A stretch of 64,000 bases of DNA from the NCBI RefSeq assembly GCF_020194175.1, contig NZ_JADYVX010000004.1, positions 124,001 to 188,000 on the forward strand, read 5' to 3'. A program made the position numbers and the translations under genes. Shown in pieces: positions 25,245 through 34,408 of this stretch. The DNA is from Bradyrhizobium sp. BRP22. Its GTDB lineage: Bacteria > Pseudomonadota > Alphaproteobacteria > Rhizobiales > Xanthobacteraceae. Below the pieces are notes generated by a model. It had not been told where the DNA came from and made no database searches. It was given only the letters and a program-made list of their open reading frames with translations. Position 1 is the stretch's first letter, and every line of letters starts with the position of its first letter.

Positions 25245-26225
25245 ATGCTGTCCTGGAAGAACCGACTTTGCGGCGCCATCGTCGCGCTTGCTGCGGGCGC
25301 AGCATTCTGGCCCGCACAGGCGCAGGATTATCCGAACCGGCCGATCACGCTCGTCATCCCCTTCGCTCCGGGCGGCAGCACCTCCATTGTCGGCCGGGGC
25401 ATCGCCGAGAAGATGAGCGAACTGCTCGGCGAGAAGATCGTGATCGACAACCGTCCCGGCGCCGGCGGCACGGTCGGCACCAAGGCCGTCGCCAAGAGCG
25501 ATCCCGATGGCTACACGCTGTTGCTCGGCTATACCGGCACGCTCGCGATCGGTCCGTCGCTCTTCAAGAAGGCGGGCTACGATCCGCGCAAGGATTTCGC
25601 GCCGATCGGCATGATCGGCAATGCACCGAATTCGCTCGTCGTGCATCCGTCGTTCCCGGCCAGGAGCGTTGCCGAGCTGATCGCCTATGCCAAACAAAAT
25701 CCCGGCAAGGTCAGTTTCGGCTCGGCCGGTGCCGGCACCGCAAGCCACATCACCGGCGAATATTTTGCGCGCAGCGCCGGCATCGCGCTGGTGCATGTTC
25801 CCTACAAGGGGACGGGGCCTGCGCTGGTGGACCTCATTGGCGGGCACATCCCGATGGCATTTGCGCCGATCCCGGCCTCGCACGCCAATGTCAGCGCGGG
25901 AACGCTGCGCGCGCTCGCCGTGACCAGCTCGACCCGCTCCGGCCTCCTGCCCGACGTGCCGACGATTGCGGAGGCCGGGATCCCGGGGTTCGATGCTTCG
26001 CTCTATTATGGCCTTGCCGCGCCGGCGGGCACGCCGCGGCCGATCATCGACAAGCTCAACAAGGTGCTGCGCGATGCGCTCGCTTCCGATGAGGTGAAGC
26101 GGCAATTGGGCTCTGACGGCACCGAGATCACGCCGGGCTCGCCCGAGGACTACGCCGACTTCATCGACAAGGATGAGAAGAAGTGGGCGCAGCTCGTGAA
26201 GGCCAGCGGCGTCGAGCCGGAGTGA
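25245..26225 (+). CDS. Tripartite tricarboxylate transporter receptor (Bug family)
   Basis: A 326-residue periplasmic binding protein with a Sec signal peptide (AAFWPAQA|QDYPNRPITLVIPFAPGGS). The YPNRPI-VIPFAPGG start, the GAGGTVGTKAVAKSDPDGYTLL loop and the VPYKGTGPALVDLIGGHI segment are hallmarks of Bug receptors. It captures a small carboxylate or related compound. No TctA/TctB permease genes adjoin it, so it is an orphan receptor of the type very abundant in Bradyrhizobium and Bordetella. Confidence 0.93.
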   Translation: MLSWKNRLCGAIVALAAGAAFWPAQAQDYPNRPITLVIPFAPGGSTSIVGRGIAEKMSELLGEKIVIDNRPGAGGTVGTKAVAKSDPDGYTLLLGYTGTLAIGPSLFKKAGYDPRKDFAPIGMIGNAPNSLVVHPSFPARSVAELIAYAKQNPGKVSFGSAGAGTASHITGEYFARSAGIALVHVPYKGTGPALVDLIGGHIPMAFAPIPASHANVSAGTLRALAVTSSTRSGLLPDVPTIAEAGIPGFDASLYYGLAAPAGTPRPIIDKLNKVLRDALASDEVKRQLGSDGTEITPGSPEDYADFIDKDEKKWAQLVKASGVEPE

Positions 26226-26271
26226 GCAGGTTCCGGGGCTGACTTCGCGGGCAGGCTTGCTACAAGAGAGC

Positions 26272-27465
26272 ATGCGCCCGCCATTGATTCGCCTCTTCCC
26301 CGGATTGGTCGCGCTCGCGCTGTTCGCGGGCGCGCCGGAGGCCGTGGCGGCCGAGGCTGCCACCCTTTCGGCATCCACGGCGGACGCGATGGCGCAGGCC
26401 GCGACGCCGCAAGCGATCGCCGAATATCGCCGCAAGCTGCGGGAATATCAGGAGGCGCGCGCCGCCTTCGAGGAGGAGGCGGGCGCCTATTGGAGCGCGA
26501 TCACCGAGAAGCGGCGCACCCGCAACGCCAAGCGACGCGAGCGGCAGCCGGTCACGCTCGACGACTATGTGCTCGCCCAGCCGCCGGTCTATACCGGGCC
26601 GAAGCGGCCGGTGAGTCCGGAGCCGGAGGAAGAGGAGCCGTCGCGTCCACGCAGGGCCATTCCTGTTGTCGCCGATTTCCTCCAGGCTGCCGCCGAGCAG
26701 TTTCAATTCACGCCGCAACGGCCGGCCTCCGAGCTCGAGTTCAAGCGCGCCTATGCCCGCTATGCGATCGCGTCCGGCCTGACGCGCGAGCAGGCGGTCC
26801 GGGTCTATTCGTTCGAAACCGGCGGCAGCGGCAATCACGACATGCAGTCGGGCTATCGCGGTCCCGGCACGAGGGCGATTTCGACCGCGATCGGCTACAA
26901 CCAGTTGTTGACCACCAACAGCGTCGAATTGATCGCCCAGCAGGGCCATGAGTTCATCAAGGTGCTGACCCAGAAGGCAGCCACGCTGTCCGGTCCCGCG
27001 CGCAAGGCGATGGATCACAAGATCGCGGTGCTGAAGAAGATGGTGGCCTTCGCACGCTCGGTGCCGGACGACTGGTCGGCGCACGAGAAGCTTGCGAGCA
27101 CGCCGCAGGGCTGGGCGGTCCATGCCATGGTGCTCGACATCGACATCGGCCCGATGCTGCAGACCCACAAGCTGCTGACGTCGGTCATCTTCGCGCGCGC
27201 CAAGGGCTATACCCGTCCGCTGACCGCGGCCGAACTTGAGATGATGAACCTGACCGGCGACGGCACCGGCCTCGACATGGTCACGATGCCGCAGGCGATG
27301 CGCGAGAGGGTGCCGACATCGAACTTCTTCCAGCGCGGCGGTTATGAGCGCAACCCGGTTGCGATCCGCCACAACACGGTGGCAAAGCTGCTCGCGGTCA
27401 CCGACGAGCGGATGGATTTCAACAGCAACAAGCCCGGTGCCAAGGAACTGGCGTCGGCGTTTTAG
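26272..27465 (+). CDS. Secreted protein with transglycosylase-like centre
   Basis: A 397-residue protein with a signal peptide (AGAPEAVA). Residues ~45-90 are a charged helical segment (Arg/Glu-rich, probably coiled coil), and residues 105-130 a Pro/Glu linker. The globular region has VRVYSFETGGSGNHDMQSG with a Glu (E182) followed by AISTAIGYNQLL (Gln211), an arrangement reminiscent of lytic transglycosylase catalytic Glu and G-x-x-Q motifs. I could not match a known family firmly. The ATG at 26272 is preferred over an in-frame ATG at 26257; the preceding Bug receptor ends 46 bp upstream, so co-transcription is possible. Confidence 0.7.
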   Translation: MRPPLIRLFPGLVALALFAGAPEAVAAEAATLSASTADAMAQAATPQAIAEYRRKLREYQEARAAFEEEAGAYWSAITEKRRTRNAKRRERQPVTLDDYVLAQPPVYTGPKRPVSPEPEEEEPSRPRRAIPVVADFLQAAAEQFQFTPQRPASELEFKRAYARYAIASGLTREQAVRVYSFETGGSGNHDMQSGYRGPGTRAISTAIGYNQLLTTNSVELIAQQGHEFIKVLTQKAATLSGPARKAMDHKIAVLKKMVAFARSVPDDWSAHEKLASTPQGWAVHAMVLDIDIGPMLQTHKLLTSVIFARAKGYTRPLTAAELEMMNLTGDGTGLDMVTMPQAMRERVPTSNFFQRGGYERNPVAIRHNTVAKLLAVTDERMDFNSNKPGAKELASAF

Positions 27466-27469
27466 CCTC

Positions 27470-27492
27470 TTCACCCTTCAGGGAAGGGTGAA
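27470..27492. terminator. Hairpin between convergent genes
   Basis: TTCACCCTTC (27470-27479), loop AGG, GAAGGGTGAA (27483-27492): a perfect 10-bp stem in the 46-bp gap between two convergent genes. No long T-run follows on either side, so terminator function is inferred from position. Confidence 0.5.
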
Positions 27493-27511
27493 ATCAACGG
27501 ATGTGCGATCT

Positions 27512-27817
27512 TCAATTCGATCCGAACATGAACTTGCCGTCGCCCTCGAGATAGGGGCCGGAGCGCATGTAGAGCTGGCCGTTCTGGCCGACGAAGAACA
27601 GCGTGCCTTTCGGCACCTTCTTCGCGCCCTTGAGCAGCAGGCCGGCATTGTTGGTCCCCAGCTTGTAGGCGAGGGTCGTGCCGTCCTTGCCATAGGCGTA
27701 GCCCATGTCGGACTTCAGCTCCCAGGGCGTGGGCGATGCGTTTTGCGCAATTGCGGGAGCGGCCAGCGTCGTCAGCGCCGCTGCGATCAAAAGGATCTTG
27801 GCCAGAAATCGAATCAT
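27512..27817 (-). CDS. Small secreted protein, 101 residues
   Basis: A signal peptide (MIRFLAKILLIAAALTTLAAPAIA) is followed by a short beta-rich mature domain with WELKSDMGYAYGKDGTTLAYKLG and KKVPKGTLFFVGQNGQLYMRSGPYLEGDGKFMF. GGGGAGG lies 6 nt upstream of the ATG at 27817, which is why this start is chosen over the ATG at 27823. The family is not recognised; the regular Gly-turn pattern suggests a small periplasmic beta domain. Confidence 0.72.
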   Translation of the reverse strand: MIRFLAKILLIAAALTTLAAPAIAQNASPTPWELKSDMGYAYGKDGTTLAYKLGTNNAGLLLKGAKKVPKGTLFFVGQNGQLYMRSGPYLEGDGKFMFGSN

Positions 27818-28018
27818 GATCATCCTCCCCAGTCGTCGTTGCCGAAACCGGCGCCCTTGCTTGAACAAATCACGAACGCCATTATTCCGTCAATACGACG
27901 GAAGTGTCGTGCGGCATCGCGCGCACCCTTGCGGGTTTGTGATTTTCTGCTTCGCGACTATGTTGCCGTTTCCATCTACAAGCGCATCATTGCGAAAAGC
28001 TCGATAGGGATGATTCGA

Positions 28019-28498
28019 ATGAAGTCCGGCATGAATATCGTTTTTGGTATCGCGCTCTCGCTCATGACGATAGCCAGCGTGGCTTATGCCGATGAATTCA
28101 AGCTCTCCAACAACCAGCGTATCGCCTGCAGCCGGGGATTGTCAGCCGGCAAGCTCAACACCGCGACCTGCAGATCCTACGCCTATCTGTTCAACACCAA
28201 GACCTCGGAATACTTCCGCTGCCAGGTTTCGCTGGCGCTGACGCGCGACAACAAGGAGGTCATCAATGTGCAGGCCGACGGCGGCTGCACCAAGCGCCCG
28301 CGGATCTTCGATACCGACGGCAACTACTCCTTCGACGCCACCGAAACCGAACCGCCGAACACCAACTCGTTCTTCGGGCCCGGCGGCTATTCCGTCTGGG
28401 CCAGCGACAACAACGTCCAGAAGGTGCGCGGCTGCATCATCATTTCCTCCGGCCTCGGCTCCGACATTTCGAAATGTATCGACATGACGTTCCAGTGA
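28019..28498 (+). CDS. Secreted Cys-rich hypothetical protein, 159 residues
   Basis: A Sec signal peptide (MKSGMNIVFGIALSLMTIASVAYA|DEF) is followed by a domain with about six Cys (IACSRG, ATCRSYAYLF, FRCQVSL, GGCTKRP, RGCIIISS, KCIDMTF), consistent with disulfides in the periplasm. The ATG at 28019 has AGGG 9 nt upstream; an ATG at 28010 lacks spacing. I do not recognise the family. It is convergent with the REC-EAL gene. Confidence 0.72.
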   Translation: MKSGMNIVFGIALSLMTIASVAYADEFKLSNNQRIACSRGLSAGKLNTATCRSYAYLFNTKTSEYFRCQVSLALTRDNKEVINVQADGGCTKRPRIFDTDGNYSFDATETEPPNTNSFFGPGGYSVWASDNNVQKVRGCIIISSGLGSDISKCIDMTFQ

Positions 28499-28511
28499 GC
28501 CCGAGGGAAGG

Positions 28512-29729
28512 TCACGATTTCGCTTCGGCGCTCGCGGCGGAGGAAGGCCGCGATCGGGCGAACTTCTTCACCGCCATCGGCTTGCCGAACAGATAGCCCT
28601 GCACCAGATCGAAGCCGACCGCATGCGCGGTGAGGAAGTCGGCGCGGGTCTCGACACCCTGCGCCAGCGCCCGCGCGCCATGGTCATGGGCAAGCTCGAC
28701 GACATGCTTGCACACCGTCTGCTTCAGCCGGTCGTTGGCAGCCCCGGTGACGAATTGATGATCGATCTTCAGTTCGACGAAAGGAAAGCTCTTCAGCCCC
28801 ATCAGCGAGGGCCACTCGGTGCCGACCTGGTCGACCGATATTGCGATGTTGTGGAACCGCACCTGCCGCGCCACCTCGATCACGAGATCCAGGTTCTCGA
28901 TCACCTCGGCACTTCCGATCTCGAGCAAGAGGCCGCCGAAAGCGGGATGCTGCGGCACGCGATGGCATAGTTCGCGCACGGCATGAGGATCCTCCAGGAA
29001 GGACACCGGCAGGTTGATCGAGAGATCCACCGGTCCTTTCTGCTCCAGCAGATAGTGCCAGTCCTCGATGGCACGGCCGACCACGAATTCGGACAGCGCC
29101 TGGAAATGCGGATCGCCGTCATCGGGAATGAAATAGGCCGGCGGCACCACGCCCCACGCCGGATGCCGCATCCTGACCAGGGCTTCCGCGCCCGCAGGAA
29201 CCAGCGTGCGCAGGTTGATCTTCTGCTGGTACCACAATTCGAGCCAGCCGGCCTTCAGCGCCTCCGCCACATCGACCGCGGGGCTCGGCGCCGGCTCCTG
29301 TGGCAGCAGCATCGCGACGCTGTCGCGCAGCGTTCCGGCGCCAAACGGCGTCGCCAGCGGCGGCAGCATGGCTACGCCGTATTCTTCGCCAATTTGCCTG
29401 ACGGCTTTTACCATAATCGACTCGGGCGGGCCGATGACGAGAACCTTGCCTGCGAAATTCTTCCTGACGAGAACCTCAAGAATCCTGCCGACCTCGATGC
29501 CGTTCACCGAGACACCAAGCACAAGCAGATCCGGTTGATGCTCGTCCAGCGCGCCATCGAGTTCGGCGGCCTCGCTGCACTCCGAGGTGATGAATCCGAG
29601 ATCCTCGAGAGCATCGGAAAGAAAGGTACGAAGGTGCTTCTTGCTATCGGCGACGCAAGCCCGCGGCGTCAATTTGCGATGACCGAACCAGCCGGGTCGT
29701 GCGTATTCGTTGGGGTTGATTTGATTCAT
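28512..29729 (-). CDS. Receiver-like plus EAL-domain protein with degenerate active sites
   Basis: A 405-residue protein: residues ~20-140 form a response-regulator-like fold, in which the phospho-acceptor position (PDLLVLG) has Gly72 in place of Asp. Residues ~155-390 form an EAL domain with intact EALVRMRHP (Glu182), Asn239, Glu270, Lys321 and Gln377, but DDFG is D-Q-V-G (Asp300-Gln301) and the EGVE loop reads QGVE (Gln357). Two residues needed for c-di-GMP hydrolysis are thus replaced, so it is more likely a c-di-GMP or protein-binding effector than an active phosphodiesterase. No DNA-binding domain is seen. Confidence 0.88.
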   Translation of the reverse strand: MNQINPNEYARPGWFGHRKLTPRACVADSKKHLRTFLSDALEDLGFITSECSEAAELDGALDEHQPDLLVLGVSVNGIEVGRILEVLVRKNFAGKVLVIGPPESIMVKAVRQIGEEYGVAMLPPLATPFGAGTLRDSVAMLLPQEPAPSPAVDVAEALKAGWLELWYQQKINLRTLVPAGAEALVRMRHPAWGVVPPAYFIPDDGDPHFQALSEFVVGRAIEDWHYLLEQKGPVDLSINLPVSFLEDPHAVRELCHRVPQHPAFGGLLLEIGSAEVIENLDLVIEVARQVRFHNIAISVDQVGTEWPSLMGLKSFPFVELKIDHQFVTGAANDRLKQTVCKHVVELAHDHGARALAQGVETRADFLTAHAVGFDLVQGYLFGKPMAVKKFARSRPSSAASAEAKS

Positions 29730-30067
29730 GCCCGCCCTTTCCCGCGATGTCGATTTGACTCGTACATCTCCGTGGCGGCCTTAATCTGGAAATTTAAGGA
29801 CACTCCCTGCAAATCCCCATGAATGCTTAGGTAGGGTTAAAGAGAGCAATAAAGCTAAAATTGTAATGAAAAAATCCAGGCGAGAGCATGCGTGGCTGCA
29901 AATGCCGTGCTCCGACACCATTCAGTGCGAAGCGCGCTCGCAATGATGCGCCACCGCGTCATTCGCGGCGGCTGCACCTGTTAATGTCTATGGTTGTTTG
30001 GGGTCGCCGTCGTGATCGATTCCCGTTTTGAGAAAAGCATTCACGCGATCGATGCGGCTACCGATCG
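29730..30067. other. 338-bp intergenic region
   Basis: An AT-rich stretch at about 29785-29880 with AATAAAGCTAAAATTGTAATG presumably contains the minus-strand promoter of the EAL gene. No gene or strong repeat is visible; a 26-codon frame starting near 29867 has no ribosome site. Confidence 0.45.
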
Positions 30068-31075
30068 TCACTCCGGTTTGATGCCGGCGAATTTGGCGAC
30101 CTTGCCCCATTTCTCGGTCTCTGCCAGCACGTACGCCTGCATATCTTCGGCCGAGCCGCCGGCGGGTTCGGCGCCGAGCTTGCGCAGGCGCGCAATCCCG
30201 TCCTCGGTCTTGAGGAATTTGTCGACGCTCGCATTGAGGCGATCGATGATCTCCTTCGGCGTCTTCGCGGGAGCCGCGATCGTGAACCAGGAAGCGGCTT
30301 CATAACCGGGGACGCCCGCCTCCGCGATCGTCGGAAGATCGGGCAATAGCGGCCAGCGCTTGGACGTGGACACTGCAAGCGGACGGATCTGTCCGGCCTC
30401 CGCGAAGGGCTGCGCGGCGGGCAGGTTGTCGATCATCAGATGCACGCGGCCGGCGATCAGGTCTGTCAGTGCCGGCGCGCTGCCCTTGTAAGGCACGTGC
30501 GTGATCTCGACGCCCGTCATCGAGCGGAACAGTTCGGTCGAGACATGAGCGGTGCTGCCAAGCCCTGGCGTGCCGAAGAACAATTCGCCGCGCTTCGACT
30601 TGGCGTAGTCGATCAGTTCGGCGACCGACTTCACCGGCAGCGAATTGGTGACCGAACAGAGATTGGGCACCCGCGCGATGATGATGACCGGCGCGATATC
30701 CTTCAGCGGATCGAACGGCATGTTCTTGAACACGAACGGATTGATCGCATGCGTGCCCGGCGTGCCCACGAGGAAGGTGTAGCCGTCAGGGTCGGCCTTG
30801 GCGACGGCGTCGGCCGCGATATTGCCGCCCGCGCCGGTCTTGTTCTCGACGATGAACTGCTGACCGAACTCTTCCGAGACCTTGGCCGCGACGACGCGGG
30901 CCAGGATGTCGGTGGTGCCCCCGGCGGCAAACGGCACCACGAGCTTGACCGGCCGCGTCGGCCATTCGGCGGCGCGTGCCAAATGCGGCAGCAGCGAAGC
31001 GCCGGCAAGTGCTGCGGTGCCGCGCAGCAGCGAGCGGCGGCTGAGAGGTGACGAAGCGACGGTCGAACAGCGCAT
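30068..31075 (-). CDS. Tripartite tricarboxylate transporter receptor (Bug family), second
   Basis: A 335-residue periplasmic receptor. The twin-arginine-like signal (SRRSLLRGTAALAGASLLPHLARA) precedes WPTRPVKLVVPFAAGGTTDILAR and the GAGGNIAADAVAKADPDGYTFL loop and VPYKGSAPALTDLIAG typical of Bug proteins. No permease is adjacent; the TAXI-TRAP operon ends just upstream on the same strand but has its own terminator. The ATG at 31075 has AAGGA upstream; the more distant in-frame ATG (31129) has no good site. Probably binds a carboxylate. Confidence 0.92.
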   Translation of the reverse strand: MRCSTVASSPLSRRSLLRGTAALAGASLLPHLARAAEWPTRPVKLVVPFAAGGTTDILARVVAAKVSEEFGQQFIVENKTGAGGNIAADAVAKADPDGYTFLVGTPGTHAINPFVFKNMPFDPLKDIAPVIIIARVPNLCSVTNSLPVKSVAELIDYAKSKRGELFFGTPGLGSTAHVSTELFRSMTGVEITHVPYKGSAPALTDLIAGRVHLMIDNLPAAQPFAEAGQIRPLAVSTSKRWPLLPDLPTIAEAGVPGYEAASWFTIAAPAKTPKEIIDRLNASVDKFLKTEDGIARLRKLGAEPAGGSAEDMQAYVLAETEKWGKVAKFAGIKPE

Positions 31076-31110
31076 TTGAAGGTCCTTGAGAGATGCGGAG
31101 GGGGAGGCGC

Positions 31111-31142
31111 CAAAAATCGAGCGGCGCACGATGGCGCCGCTC
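31111..31142 (-). terminator. Rho-independent terminator of the TAXI-TRAP operon
   Basis: GAGCGGCG (31119-31126) and CGCCGCTC (31135-31142) with an 8-nt loop; on the minus strand the stem is followed by GATTTTTGG. It lies 34 bp after the TAXI stop (31176) and before the Bug gene start, separating the two transcription units. Confidence 0.68.
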
Positions 31143-31175
31143 GGCGGTGGTCAGGAGTTGTGGTTGAGACGCGCG

Positions 31176-32150
31176 TTAGCCGCCGACACCCTTTTCCTTG
31201 AAATATTTCAGCGCGCCGGGATGGAACGGGATCGGGGAGCGATCCTGCGACTGGTTGTCGAGCGAGAAGCTTTCGGCCTCCTTGTGCACGGCGACGATGT
31301 CGGCCTTCTTTTCCACAAGCGTCTTGACGATCGCATAGGCATCGTCGTTGCTCATCTTGTCGCCGGTGACGATCAGGTTCCAGACCTCGGTGATGGAGTT
31401 GTCCTTGTCGTAGCCCGGATAGGAGCCCGCCTTGATCGTGCTGGGGGAATAGAGCTTGCCGTATTTGGCGTTCATCTTCTCGGCCAGATCGCCATGGTCG
31501 ATCAGTTTCATCTTGATGCCGGGGGTCGCGGCCAGGTCGGTCACCGCCGCGGTCGGAATGCCACCGACCCAGAAGAACGCATCGATCTTGCGGTCCTTGA
31601 TGGCGTTGACGGATTCGGCAACGCCAAGCCGCTCGCGCTTCATGTCCTTGTCCTTGTCGAGGCCGGCGGCTTCGATGACACGGAACGCCATCACTTCGGT
31701 GGCGCTGCCGGGCGAACCGGTCGAAACGCGCTTGCCCTTGAGGTCAGCCATGGTCTGGATGCCGGTGCCTTCGACGGTCACCACATGCATGCGGTTCGGA
31801 TAGACCACCAGCAGCGCCTGCAGCGGCACCTTGTTGTTCTTGAACTTGTCCTGACCCTGCAGCGCATCGAGCGCGGCATCGGCCATGGTGAAGCCCATTT
31901 CGCTCTGTCCGGTGCCGATCAGCTTGAGATTGTCGACCGAGCCGCCGGTGACCTCCGCGGTGGCCTGCACGTTGGGAAGATTCTTCGAGAGCACGTTGGC
32001 GACCGCGCCGCCGAGCGGATAGTAGACGCCGCCGGTGCCGCCGGTCCCGATCGACATCGTTTTCTGCTGTGCATGGACGAGGCCGGCGAAAGCGAGACCG
32101 GCCGAAATCGTCACGGCCAGTATCGCTACAGTCTTTTTCAGTTTCTTCAT
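31176..32150 (-). CDS. TAXI family TRAP substrate-binding protein
   Basis: A 324-residue periplasmic receptor with a signal peptide (ISAGLAFAGLVHA|QQKTMSIGTGGTGGVYYPLGGAVANVL). The GTGGTGGVYYPLG start and GSPGSATEVMAFRVIEAAGL segment define TAXI receptors (TRAP-associated extracytoplasmic immunogenic). It works with the fused TRAP permease just upstream on the strand, 15 bp away. TAXI-TRAP substrates include glutamate/2-oxoglutarate in a few cases; here it is unknown. GGGAG precedes the ATG. Confidence 0.93.
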   Translation of the reverse strand: MKKLKKTVAILAVTISAGLAFAGLVHAQQKTMSIGTGGTGGVYYPLGGAVANVLSKNLPNVQATAEVTGGSVDNLKLIGTGQSEMGFTMADAALDALQGQDKFKNNKVPLQALLVVYPNRMHVVTVEGTGIQTMADLKGKRVSTGSPGSATEVMAFRVIEAAGLDKDKDMKRERLGVAESVNAIKDRKIDAFFWVGGIPTAAVTDLAATPGIKMKLIDHGDLAEKMNAKYGKLYSPSTIKAGSYPGYDKDNSITEVWNLIVTGDKMSNDDAYAIVKTLVEKKADIVAVHKEAESFSLDNQSQDRSPIPFHPGALKYFKEKGVGG

Positions 32151-32165
32151 CGTATCACTCCCTGA

Positions 32166-34205
32166 CTAAATCGTAAGCGCCGGTCTTGTCGGCGTCGGCG
32201 TTCTGGCCTGCCACAGCAATACGCCGAGGCCGATGATGAGACCGGGCACGTAGGTGTAGCTGATATCGCGGCCGATCATCCATTCGACGATCGCTTCGAT
32301 CAAACTCGGAAACACCAGCAGCAATCCGGATAGCAGAAGCAGGCCGCTCTCGACCGGCGTATTTTGTCGCAGTGCCCAGTTCTGGGCAAACGCGGCGAGC
32401 GCCAGCAGGCCGATGGTGGTCTTGATCGTGATTTCGAGGATATCGACCCACGAGCCGCCTTTGGGGATCGACAGCAGCAGACCGACGCCCTGCGGGTCGA
32501 GCACGAACACAAACGGCACCAGGAACGCCGGCAGGGTATATTTCCATGACTGCAGCGTCGTGCGGTAAGGGTCGCCGCCGGTGATGGCGGCAGCCGCGAA
32601 CGGAGACAGCGCTGTCGGCGGCGACACCTCCGACAGCACGGCGTAGTAGAAGATGAACATGTGCGCGGCGTAATCGGGCACGCCGAGCTTGATCAGCGCC
32701 GGTGCTGCGATCACCGCGCAGATGATATAGGAGGCGGTCACCGGCACCGCGAGACCGATGATCCAGACAATCAGCGAGGTATAGATCGCGGTCAGCAGCA
32801 GGCTGCCGCCGGCGTAGCTGATCACGATCGACGAGAATTTGAGCCCAAGACCCGTCAGCGTCACGATGCCGACGACGATGCCGGCGCATGCGCAGGTGGT
32901 TGCGGCATTGAGCGCGCCGATCGAGCCGTCGGCCAGCGCCTTCACCAGCTTCGAGGGCATCAGCGCGGTTTCTCTTCGCAGGAAGCTCAGCGCGAAGGTG
33001 ACCACGATGGCGTAGAACACCGACAGTGACGGCGAATAGCCGATGATCATGAACACCACGACGGCGGCCAGGGAGACGAAGTGGAAGCCGTAGCGCTTCG
33101 TCATCTGGCCGAGCGTCAATTCCGGCGTGAAGCTGACGTCCTTGGCGCCGAACTTGCGGGCGTCCAGTTCGACCATGAACAGCAGCGACATGTAATAAAG
33201 GCAGGTCGGGATGGTCGCCATCCAGATCACGTCGAGATAGCTGATCTTGAGAAACTCGGCGATCAGGAACGCGGCCGCCCCCAGCACCGGCGGCGACAGG
33301 ATCGCGCCCAGGCCACCGGCCGCCAGCAATCCGCCGGCGGCGTTTCTCTCGAATCCTGCCTTGGCCAGCATCGGATAGGCCACGGTGCCGATCATGACGG
33401 TGGTGGCCACGCCCGAGCCGGATGGCCCACCGAGCAGGAACGACGACAGCACCACCGTCCGCCCGGCGCTGTTCGGCTTGCCGCCCATCAGCGCCAGCGA
33501 GAAGTCGATGAAGAACTTCCCGGCGCCGGATTGCTGCAGGAATGCGCCATAGATCGTGAACAGAATGATCAGCGTGGCTGACACATCGACCGCGACGCCG
33601 AAAATGCCTTCCAGCGTGATGAAGAGATGGCCGACCAGGCGGGTCAGGTCGTAGCCGCGGTGGGTCCACGGTGCCGGCAGGTGCGGACCGAGCATCGCAT
33701 AGGCGATGAAGAACAGCGACACCACGGGCATGATGGGTCCGGTGGTGCGCCGCGTCGCCTCCAATAGCAGCACGATGAAGACAATGCCGACGATGACATC
33801 CAGGTGGTCGGGCGTGGTGGCGCGGTCGGTGAAGTCCTCGCCGCCCCACAGCGCATAGACGATGGTTGCGACCGCAACGATGCCCGGCACGATGTCCCAC
33901 CAGCGGACGCGGTTGCGAAACCGCGTGGCCAGCGGAAACAGCAGGAAGCTCAGCACCAGCGTGAAGGCGACATGGGTATAGCGAAGTTCCTGGGTAGGAA
34001 CGATCGCGTAGGCCGCATAGAGATGGAACAGGCTCATGACCACTGCGATCGTGGTCGAAATGCGTCCCGCCCAGCCCATCAGGCGGTTGGTCGCGCCTTC
34101 CTCAGCCTCGACGAAGGTTTCCGCCTTGTGCAGCGCCTCCTCGGATATGGGGACGACGTCGTCACCGGGCGACGATTTGCCTGACGGTCGGCCTTCTGTG
34201 GTCAT
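32166..34205 (-). CDS. TRAP transporter fused permease (4TM/12TM)
   Basis: A 679-residue membrane protein fusing a DctQ-like four-helix module (residues ~50-190: ISTTIAVVMSLFHLYAAYAIV, FTLVLSFLLFPLATRF, FIVLLLEATRRTTGPIMPVVSLFFIAYAML) with a DctM-like module (SATLIILFTIYGAFLQQSGAGKFF, GTVAYPMLAKAGFERNAAGGLLAAGGLGAILSPPVLGAAAFLIAEFL, PTALSPFAAAAITGGDPYRT). This fused type goes with TAXI receptors, matching the next gene. The importer is likely Na+-driven. An uneven GGGGGAAGC precedes the ATG. Confidence 0.94.
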   Translation of the reverse strand: MTTEGRPSGKSSPGDDVVPISEEALHKAETFVEAEEGATNRLMGWAGRISTTIAVVMSLFHLYAAYAIVPTQELRYTHVAFTLVLSFLLFPLATRFRNRVRWWDIVPGIVAVATIVYALWGGEDFTDRATTPDHLDVIVGIVFIVLLLEATRRTTGPIMPVVSLFFIAYAMLGPHLPAPWTHRGYDLTRLVGHLFITLEGIFGVAVDVSATLIILFTIYGAFLQQSGAGKFFIDFSLALMGGKPNSAGRTVVLSSFLLGGPSGSGVATTVMIGTVAYPMLAKAGFERNAAGGLLAAGGLGAILSPPVLGAAAFLIAEFLKISYLDVIWMATIPTCLYYMSLLFMVELDARKFGAKDVSFTPELTLGQMTKRYGFHFVSLAAVVVFMIIGYSPSLSVFYAIVVTFALSFLRRETALMPSKLVKALADGSIGALNAATTCACAGIVVGIVTLTGLGLKFSSIVISYAGGSLLLTAIYTSLIVWIIGLAVPVTASYIICAVIAAPALIKLGVPDYAAHMFIFYYAVLSEVSPPTALSPFAAAAITGGDPYRTTLQSWKYTLPAFLVPFVFVLDPQGVGLLLSIPKGGSWVDILEITIKTTIGLLALAAFAQNWALRQNTPVESGLLLLSGLLLVFPSLIEAIVEWMIGRDISYTYVPGLIIGLGVLLWQARTPTPTRPALTI

Positions 34206-34408
34206 GCTTCCCCCGGAACGTTCTCATGCGGCCCGGCTGGACGGCCGGGGTCTTGGGCGGCGCATTCATGCCCGTTTGGGCAAGCGTTGCAAGGGTTGAG
34301 CGTGCGACTTTGGGATGATGCATGCGGACTTTGCATTGGGCACGCCTCCCGCATTGGGTTGACCGCGGGCGCCGCGCTGCAATACGAACAACGACAAGGG
34401 AGAAACCA

